Source: an uncultured Clostridium sp. (GTDB lineage Bacteria > Bacillota > Clostridia > TANB77 > CAG-508). From it: a stretch of DNA of 10,182 bases. This document shows, one piece after another, positions 5,101 to 10,182 of this stretch. Made by a program: the position numbers and the translations under genes. Below the pieces are notes generated by a model, which worked only from the letters and a program-made list of their open reading frames with translations, was not told where the DNA came from and made no database searches. Location: NCBI GenBank assembly GCA_947057875.1, contig CAMSEX010000041.1:1-10182 (forward strand). Reading direction: 5' to 3'. The first letter of the stretch is position 1; every line of letters starts with the position of its first letter.

Positions 5101-7140
5101 ACAATAGAGGAATTAGAGAAAAATGCAGAAGTTCAGATAGAGATAAAATTGGCAGCGAAGAATATTGTAGAAGAAAGTAGCAAAGTTGAATTGATAGCAA
5201 CAGCGACTGCTAAGGATTTGAAAAAAGAATTGATAGAAAAATTAGATGACGTGATAATTAAAAGGTCAGAAATTGCGATTAAGCAATATATGCATTATGA
5301 TTATCCTGAAGAAATGTTTAGAACAGGAAGACCATTGCCATTTATTATTGAAGTTCAAAACTTGACAAATGAGGTACAAAATAATGTAAAAGTTGTTTCA
5401 AGTTTACCAGAGGAAATTGACTTTTCAAGTGGTTCAGTATATTTAGGAGAAGATGCTATTTATGACAGCAGTACAAGAAAAGTAACTTGGAATATTGGTC
5501 AATTAAATGCTGGTGAAAGTGTAGGTTTGTATTTTAATGTGGTAGTTGGAGAATTGCCTGGAGGAATGACAGGAAAAAGTGTCAAGATTATGACAGAAGT
5601 TTCAGCAGATAAAACAGATACTTACAAAGCACAAGATATGATTGTGAATATTGGAAAAAGTAGTATCAGTGTTACGCAAAATTCAGCAACATCAACTTAT
5701 GTAAAAGAAGGCGAAATCATTGATTATACATTTACCATTAAAAATGAAGGTGCTGCAGATGCAACCAATGTGTTACTAACAGATGTTGTGCCAAGTGGGT
5801 TAATTATCCGCAAAATATCTTATTCATTAGATGGAGAAGAATTTGAAAATAATATGTCAGAAACGCAGGTAGCGGAAGTGGCATTAACAATTCCAGCAGA
5901 ATCAGAAATAGATGTTAATGTACAAGCAATTGCTTCAAATCTTGGTGGAGAAAGAGAAAAATCAGTTACGAATGAAGGAAAGATTTCGAGTGCTAATATT
6001 GACGAGGTAGTAAGTAATTCTGTGACACATATTATTCAAGCAGAAGAAAATGAAGAAGACGAAGAAGGAACTTCAAGCAACAATGGTGTGACATCATCAG
6101 GCACAAATAACAATTATAATGACATCACGAAAACTTACAAGATTAGCGGTTTAGCTTGGTTAGATGCGAACGAAAATGGCATGAGAGAAGAGGCAGAAAA
6201 TAGAATGCCAAATATTACAGCGATGTTAGTGGATAGTTCATCAGGCATGATTAAAGGAACAACAACAACCAATAGCAGAGGAGAATACACATTCTCAGGA
6301 GTTCAAAATGGTTTATATTTAGTATTGTTCAAATATGATACTGTTTTGTACACAACAACAACATATCGCAAAGAAGGTATTGAATCAAATATTAATTCAG
6401 ATGCCGTTACAACGAAAATTGAGCAAGATGGTAGAGAAGAAAATGGAGCTGTGACAGATGTGATTAACGTAAACGGAGCGAATGTTTCTAATATTGATAT
6501 TGGATTTGTAGAAGCACAAAAATTTAGTTTGACGTTAGATAAATCTATCACAAAGATTACGGTTCAAAATTCGCAAGGAACACAAAAAGAAGAATTTGAC
6601 TATGTAAAATTGGCGCAGTATGGTATTCGAGCAAAATATTTGGCAGGAACCAATGTGTATATTGAATATACTTTTAAAGTTAAGAACAATGGAGATGTAG
6701 CAGGTTATGCTTCAGAAATTGTGGATTATTTGCCAGAAGGAATGACATTTAATTCTAATCTAAATGGCGATTGGTACACAGGAACAGATGGCAATTTATA
6801 CACCAAAGCATTGGCTGATACAGAGTTAAAAGCAGGTGAAAGCAAAGAGCTGAAATTGGTTCTTACTAAGAAAATGAATACAGAAAATACAGGAAATGTA
6901 AGCAACACAGCAGAAATTTCAAAAGACTTTAATATTTATGGTATATCGGATCATAATTCAAAGCCAGCCAATAAAGCGCAGGGCGAAGATGATATGTCAA
7001 CAGCAGATATGATTATTACAGTTAGCACAGGAGAGACATTGATTTACACATCAGTGATTATCATGAGTTTGCTAATTGGATGTGCTGTGACATTTGGCGC
7101 ATATGGAATTGTGAAATCAAAGAGAAAAGGAGGTGTTTAG
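2110..7140 (+). CDS. Giant surface protein: DUF11 repeats, SdrD-B domain, C-terminal anchor
   Basis: A 1676-residue protein; ATG 2110 follows AGGAGG (2099-2104) by 5 bases. Residues 1-30 are a signal peptide (MVKLKK, hydrophobic core, cleavage near KSFAS). Residues 31-920 are beta-rich with no domain I can name, including a segment at about 450-525 (LGEDGNIQILD ... TSHPVGTGNLVI). Three DUF11-like Ig domains follow at about 929-1045, 1052-1175 and 1185-1310, with markers such as TVTVKNTG and TFTIKNEG. After an acidic, Ser/Gly/Asn-rich linker (1311-1338) comes an SdrD-B-like domain (1343-1467; SGLAWLDANENG with D1352/N1354/N1356, then NSRGEYTF). A further DUF11-like domain (about 1470-1620; TFKVKNNGDVAG) precedes the anchor: VSTGE at 1638, membrane helix about 1645-1668, tail KSKRKGGV. 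Layout suits a fibrous adhesin or wall scaffold; ligand unknown. There is no canonical LPxTG, so anchoring may be by the helix alone or by an unusual sortase. It forms an operon with the next gene (4-base gap). Confidence 0.85.
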   Translation: MVKLKKVLAMFLVFTMTFSNFAFVAKSFASTSFESIFGVSTTANRENVEFEAYLASENEDKTSLVSDVNNENLALKLNLQVQKGGYLKDGKIELKAKEEETLNFAIKPENNVTDLPMVQSLENNLLTLNKIEKTSDKVEIVLPIEYEMEEYIKETKLDAKTIVVLSGVYIDDEGKEHEISKEVELQLAWKDERQAKVEDTVSKYIRFGENGVILQTLVKVDSSNENKNSLPIKETEVNIEVPMLGQTLPTDITVEANATVGTNGKGMGETEFSQDNWSYNADQKRLHIKVENKKELVDVSKDEFLKIEGEEQKQEERYYSVAGIDEFLITYSFQNVEMLGEMKVVSKAEAKVAMLNEKQEEIKADTEEESILTEETGNIVSYSIENETKDVSKIYGYLSKENEYISKTAINISNQDMVEEIVVEDVENYYVDKTGNKVLADDMYYKQISVAKENFDKILGEDGNIQILDQNGNVLIVLNKDMETDENGNYVVHFQNSVSKIAMKTSHPVGTGNLVITSIKAVSKVAMDKSDYANMEYIISDTKQRAKFTYVSDYADLGTCTTKTKLNDTTTDFNLKMDKDSFSTVTTNSNVEMRLELNNDKITSDIYGNSTFEIEMPEYVIGVNVTNASVLYGEGLEISNVETYEKNGKTVIKVNVQGKQTDLNSGVLTNGTNIVLNVDVDIDMYAPLQETKIKAYCYNSEATNYANPVEYAMESSNVNGYKEADVEFSAPYGMISINTISNYAEGKQITSVKQGNQTDYIDIYAEAKKATMEVAVVNNNETPASSVAILGRVPFEGVKDIETGEDLGTTITAKMISQIVANEANNGKFTKYYSENEKATKDLDNASNGWNTNSESLENVKSYLIVPEDSNFVLEPKQVLRFTYEFEIPADLEHNENMYGTFATYYKEENVEGISKPDKVGLTTGVGPELNLEMKTDVKSVRALDEMKATVTVKNTGADVAQNVIVKVPVPSNTTFISAKADKAEAHTSLADNEIICTIEELEKNAEVQIEIKLAAKNIVEESSKVELIATATAKDLKKELIEKLDDVIIKRSEIAIKQYMHYDYPEEMFRTGRPLPFIIEVQNLTNEVQNNVKVVSSLPEEIDFSSGSVYLGEDAIYDSSTRKVTWNIGQLNAGESVGLYFNVVVGELPGGMTGKSVKIMTEVSADKTDTYKAQDMIVNIGKSSISVTQNSATSTYVKEGEIIDYTFTIKNEGAADATNVLLTDVVPSGLIIRKISYSLDGEEFENNMSETQVAEVALTIPAESEIDVNVQAIASNLGGEREKSVTNEGKISSANIDEVVSNSVTHIIQAEENEEDEEGTSSNNGVTSSGTNNNYNDITKTYKISGLAWLDANENGMREEAENRMPNITAMLVDSSSGMIKGTTTTNSRGEYTFSGVQNGLYLVLFKYDTVLYTTTTYRKEGIESNINSDAVTTKIEQDGREENGAVTDVINVNGANVSNIDIGFVEAQKFSLTLDKSITKITVQNSQGTQKEEFDYVKLAQYGIRAKYLAGTNVYIEYTFKVKNNGDVAGYASEIVDYLPEGMTFNSNLNGDWYTGTDGNLYTKALADTELKAGESKELKLVLTKKMNTENTGNVSNTAEISKDFNIYGISDHNSKPANKAQGEDDMSTADMIITVSTGETLIYTSVIIMSLLIGCAVTFGAYGIVKSKRKGGV
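7128..7133 (+). promoter_or_regulatory. Ribosome-binding site fixing the second adhesin start
   Basis: AGGAGG lies within the last codons of the upstream gene, 11 bases before ATG 7145. The in-frame GTG at 7133 shares the last G of this site and cannot be used with it, so ATG 7145 is the start. Confidence 0.8.
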
Positions 7141-7144
7141 GCTT

Positions 7145-10137
7145 ATGATAAAAAATGTGAAAAAGATTTTACTGATTTTAATATTAATTTTCATGCTGAC
7201 GATAACAGCACATAAGTCTTATGCTGACTTTTTAGCAGAATATTCGTTTAAAAAGAACCAATACAGTCAAAATATTGATGCAACGATTGGGGAGCAAATG
7301 CGAATTGGTTTGCCAGATTTGATGTCAAGTGCAAACTGGAATATGCTTTGTAATGCACATGGACAGCCATTAACAAGTGGTCAAGCTGACTTTTATGTCA
7401 AAAGTATTGAAACTTGTACGCCAGAGCAAGCATATGTTTTGAGCCAAATGAAAGAAGGCGTCAATTCATATGGTGCACCTGACAATTATAATGAAATTCA
7501 GAAGGCTTGGTATAATTTGCAAGGTACATCTGGAATAGGAGAAAACACATTAGCCAACACAGCAAAAGCGTATCAAAAATTTGTTGCTAAAATTACAAAT
7601 GGTAATGTTTCTGATCCAGATACTTATGTGGATACTACCAATAAATCCACAGGAGAAACAATTAAGTTTCCAGCTATAAAAGAAGAAAAAGAATTACTTG
7701 CTTTTAATGTGTTAGACGAGAGTGGAAAATTGACTGGTAAGAAAGCATCAAAATTAGAAAATAATGTAAATGTGCAATTTAAAGAAGATACGCAAAAATA
7801 TATGATTGGTCCAATTTCGATTAATTATGTGGAACAAAGTACAAATGGAGTTGATTTTGGAGCACTTTGCGGATTTGATATTTATACAGATGCAAGCAAT
7901 GAAGCAGTACCAAAAGACAAATGGAGATTTGTTTGGAAAACAACACATAATGACCAATTTGAATATCCTCATTCAGATGATGTATTCTACATTGAGTTAG
8001 ATTACATCGAAGGTGCAACTATGATTACTGGAATGGATATTGATTACAAATATTTGATTACTGGTGGAACTTATGAAATATTAGAAGGAAAATTAAAGGA
8101 TGGACTTTTACCAAAAGAGCAACAGGAATTGGTTTTAGCCAATCGAGCAGCAAGATGGTATGAAACCGTTAAAATTCACAAAAGTACAAAATCTGACGAG
8201 CATGAAGGAAGCATTATTATTCGTAAAATTGCACTTGATGAAAACGGCAGAGAAATGACAGCAGATGAGGTAAAAGAGAAATTCAGTGGCGCAAATCAAT
8301 ATTTTACCTTTTCTGTAAGATTAAATTATGCTGATGGAAGAAATGAAACTCTTTTTGCAAGAGTAAGAGCTGGTGAAGCTGTAAAAGTAGGTCCAATTAG
8401 TTGGAAAGGCGATACAGCTCCAACCTATGAAGTACATGAAATTTTGCCAGAAAATGAGGCATGGAAATTTGTGGATATGACAGATAACCGCAAGGGTTCA
8501 TTGGTAACAAATCAAACAATTGAAATAACAGCACGAAATCAAATTAATAAAAGACATTCTAATAAGATAAGATTAATGAAAGCAATTGTTGATGTAGCAG
8601 ACCATGATGAAGTGTTTGAGTTTAAAATTACAGTTACGTATCCAGACGGAAAAACAGAAGAGGAGATTTTGCCAATTGTTGTGGCAAAAGGTACACTAAC
8701 TTCAGAAAATTACTCAAAAGAGTATGTGTGGTATGGAGATGAAGCACCAAGCTATGAAGTAGTCGAGCTTGAGACAGCGGACAGTAAATTGTATCCAAAT
8801 CGTTACATTACACCTGCAACAGGAAAATTAGACGGAAGTACAGTGCAATTAGATGTGCAAGCATCCAATAATAAAGATATTGAACATATTGGTTTTTTGA
8901 CGATTGAAAAAGCATTGATGAATGGACAAGTTACAGATGACACATTTGATTTTAGAGTGACAGTCAATGGGGTAAGTACAACACCAAATGGAGTGCAGTC
9001 ATTTGAGGTGCTTGGTGTGAAAGCAGGGGAGAAAAAAGGTCCATATGCGTTTATTTGGAAAGGCGATACAGCTCCAACATTTGTAGTAGAAGAAATTAAT
9101 ATCAACAATGCTGAAGCAAAGGTTAATAAAATTGAAGCAACAGTTGTAGATAAAAATGGAAAAGTACAAAATGCAGGAGAGCAACAGGGAAATTCAATTG
9201 TTGGTAGATTAGTAGCAGATGGCGAAGCAAACATCTCAGCTAAGTTTACCAACGATATGACAAAGCATAGTGGTGGCTTAAGAGTGGAAAAAGACATTGA
9301 AACCACAGAGAAAATCAGCAAAGATACATTAGCTAAAGATGGAACCAAGTTTGATGTAGAAGTTGTGATTAGTGGTACATTTGTGCATAATGGAAAAACG
9401 TATGAGAATTCGACAGAAGTGATTAAAAAATCTTTACCAGAAGACGGAAAATGGTCATTTGAAGTATCAGATGTTGTTTGGTATGGATCAAAGGCACCAA
9501 CATTTACAATAAGAGAAACAAATTTGCCAAAAGGCTGGAGATTAAAAGGCATTACATATAGCGATGTAGTTGATGAGACGAGCAGCAAAGAAGGACATAG
9601 CTTGATTGACGGTAAAGTGATTGATGCGAAAATCATTAATGAATTGCCTGTTATCACATTAATTGATTTGACATTTTCAATGTCAGGTGTTGTGTGGATT
9701 GATGAAACTTTAGATACCAAAAACGAGGACTCTTATTACAATGCACCAAATGGAGTTTATGATGAAGGCGATACACCAAAAGAGAATGCAGAAGTAACAG
9801 TTTATAAAGTGGTTTATGATGCAAGTGGAAAGGAAGTTTCACGAGAAATTGCTAAGGCGTATAAAGATACTTCTAATAATGAAGTAACTTATCCAATTAT
9901 CACAAAATCAGATGGTAGATGGGATGTGCCAAGAATTCCTGTGCCAACTGTTACAGACGAGGAAAAGAAAAATGGTTACACAGCACGTTATGATGTGGAA
10001 TTTATATATGACGGTCAAACATATGAGCCAACTGAATTTTTGGCATATCAAATTAGAGGCAAAAACAAAATCAAAAATACAGGTTCTAATGCAGAAAAAG
10101 CAGCAGCTTATAAAGCGGCGAAAACTTCTGTAAAAGA
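7145..10137 (+). CDS. Isopeptide-type surface adhesin, 3'-truncated
   Basis: At least 997 genomic residues; the frame then runs into adapter, so the apparent DRKSVV ending and TAG at 10157 are artefacts. Residues 1-27 are a signal peptide (cleavage near SYA27). The head (28-350) has the pattern LCNAHG (C69), EQAYVL (95-99), IQKAW (Q119), resembling the Cys and Q-x-A-[VI]-W parts of thioester (TQXA) adhesin heads; this is a hypothesis. Four tandem Ig-like domains follow (about 356-835), each with a first-strand Lys, a W-[KY]-G-x-x-A-P-[TS]-[YF] motif with Glu 12 residues after the Trp, and a last-strand Asn: K361/E432/N465, K479/E541/N575, K589/E650/N703, K716/E791/N832. This matches self-forming Lys-Asn isopeptide bonds in pilins and CnaB-type domains. 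An SdrD-B-like domain starts near 845 (SGVVWIDE, NGVYDEGD, SDGRWDVP) and is cut by the contig end, so any anchor is missing. It is co-transcribed with, and probably assembled beside, the upstream surface protein. Confidence 0.85.
8401..8424 (+). repeat. 24-base direct repeat, copy 1
   Basis: Identical to 9055-9078 over 24 bases (begins TTGGAAAGGC, ends GCTCCAAC). It encodes WKGDTAPT of Ig-like domain 1. Flanking bases differ. Confidence 0.9.
9055..9078 (+). repeat. 24-base direct repeat, copy 2
   Basis: Second copy, 654 bases after the first, encoding WKGDTAPT of Ig-like domain 3. Identity at synonymous positions in otherwise diverged domains suggests recent local gene conversion or a recombination point between domains. 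Confidence 0.9.
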
Positions 10138-10182
10138 AGATCGGAAGAGCGTCGTGTAGGGAAAGAGTGTAGGTTATAGTGT
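10138..10182. other. Illumina adapter plus index remnant (not genomic)
   Basis: Bases 10138-10170 are the reverse complement of the read-1 adapter (AGATCGGAAGAGC at the start, GGGAAAGAGTGT at the end). The next eight bases AGGTTATA fit a sample index, and GTGT at 10179-10182 fits the start of the P5 region after the index. Genomic sequence ends at about 10137, inside the second adhesin gene. Confidence 0.97.

Larger units (their letters stand above)
8210..9643 (+). repeat. Four tandem Ig-like domain repeats (protein level)
   Basis: Domain units of about 110-127 residues begin at RKIALDENG (K361), LMKAIVD (K479), IEKALMNG (K589) and VEKDIETT (K716). Trp residues of the shared motif are W420, W529, W638 and W779, and in all four the conserved Glu is exactly 12 residues later. 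The units are well diverged in DNA apart from one 24-base identical segment shared by domains 1 and 3, so most of the duplication is old. Confidence 0.85.

Noticed and set aside
7133..7144. GTG 7133 as start of the second adhesin
   Set aside because: It overlaps the ribosome-binding site AGGAGG (7128-7133); ATG 7145 has proper spacing and directly begins the signal peptide.
8803..9720. Minus-strand open frame of 305 codons
   Set aside because: It lies opposite the well-supported adhesin gene, encodes a low-complexity Ser/Thr/Phe/Pro/Val-rich product, has no convincing ribosome-binding site and results from the codon bias of the sense gene.
1..10182. Terminal inverted repeats of a linear plasmid or transposon
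   Set aside because: The inverted repeats are exact Illumina adapter sequence followed by an index-like octamer, not biological ends.

Overview
The window looks like an assembled metagenomic (or isolate shotgun) contig from an AT-rich, low-GC Gram-positive bacterium, most likely an uncultivated or gut-type clostridial member of the Bacillota. The reasons are the strong AT bias, strong AGGAGG ribosome-binding sites, sigma-A promoters with consensus -35/-10 boxes (two with an extended TGN -10), A-rich hairpin terminators, and very large surface proteins of the DUF11 / SdrD-B / Lys-Asn isopeptide type. Codon use fits the standard code. Both extreme ends are not genomic: bases 1-31 and 10138-10182 are Illumina adapter, so the first and last genes are cut by the contig ends and the last seven apparent codons of the final gene are wholly or partly adapter.

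Layout, all genes on the + strand: (i) 32-401, the 3' end of a gene for a proline-rich protein with three copies of a GSxKPDPIIPPP-like unit, closed by a hairpin terminator at 410-437. (ii) 488-998, a self-contained unit with its own strong promoter, a TrbC/VirB2-like pilin of 130 residues and a strong terminator. (iii) 1058-1624, a RelB/RelE-type toxin-antitoxin operon with a promoter whose -10 lies in a 15-base palindrome (probable autoregulatory operator), two abutting genes and a terminator. (iv) 1625-2109, a 485-base AT-rich non-coding region with two promoters, a 12-base direct repeat spaced two helical turns apart, and two inverted repeats. (v) 2110-10137, a two-gene operon of giant surface proteins separated by 4 bases: a 1676-residue protein with signal peptide, several DUF11-like repeats, an SdrD-B-like domain and a C-terminal membrane anchor; then an at least 997-residue protein with a signal peptide, a possible thioester-type head, four tandem Ig-like domains each with a visible Lys/Glu/Asn set expected for an intramolecular isopeptide bond, and an SdrD-B-like domain cut by the contig end.

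Taken together this is a cell-surface/secretion neighbourhood: a pilin of the type used by type IV secretion systems, a proline-rich protein and two fibre-like adhesins, with a toxin-antitoxin module between them. A link between pilin and adhesins (for example a mating or contact apparatus) is an inference from proximity only: no VirB4, VirD4, relaxase, integrase or sortase gene is visible. The points most worth following are the four isopeptide triads, the candidate Cys/Gln thioester in the second adhesin, and the promoter region at 1826-2050.
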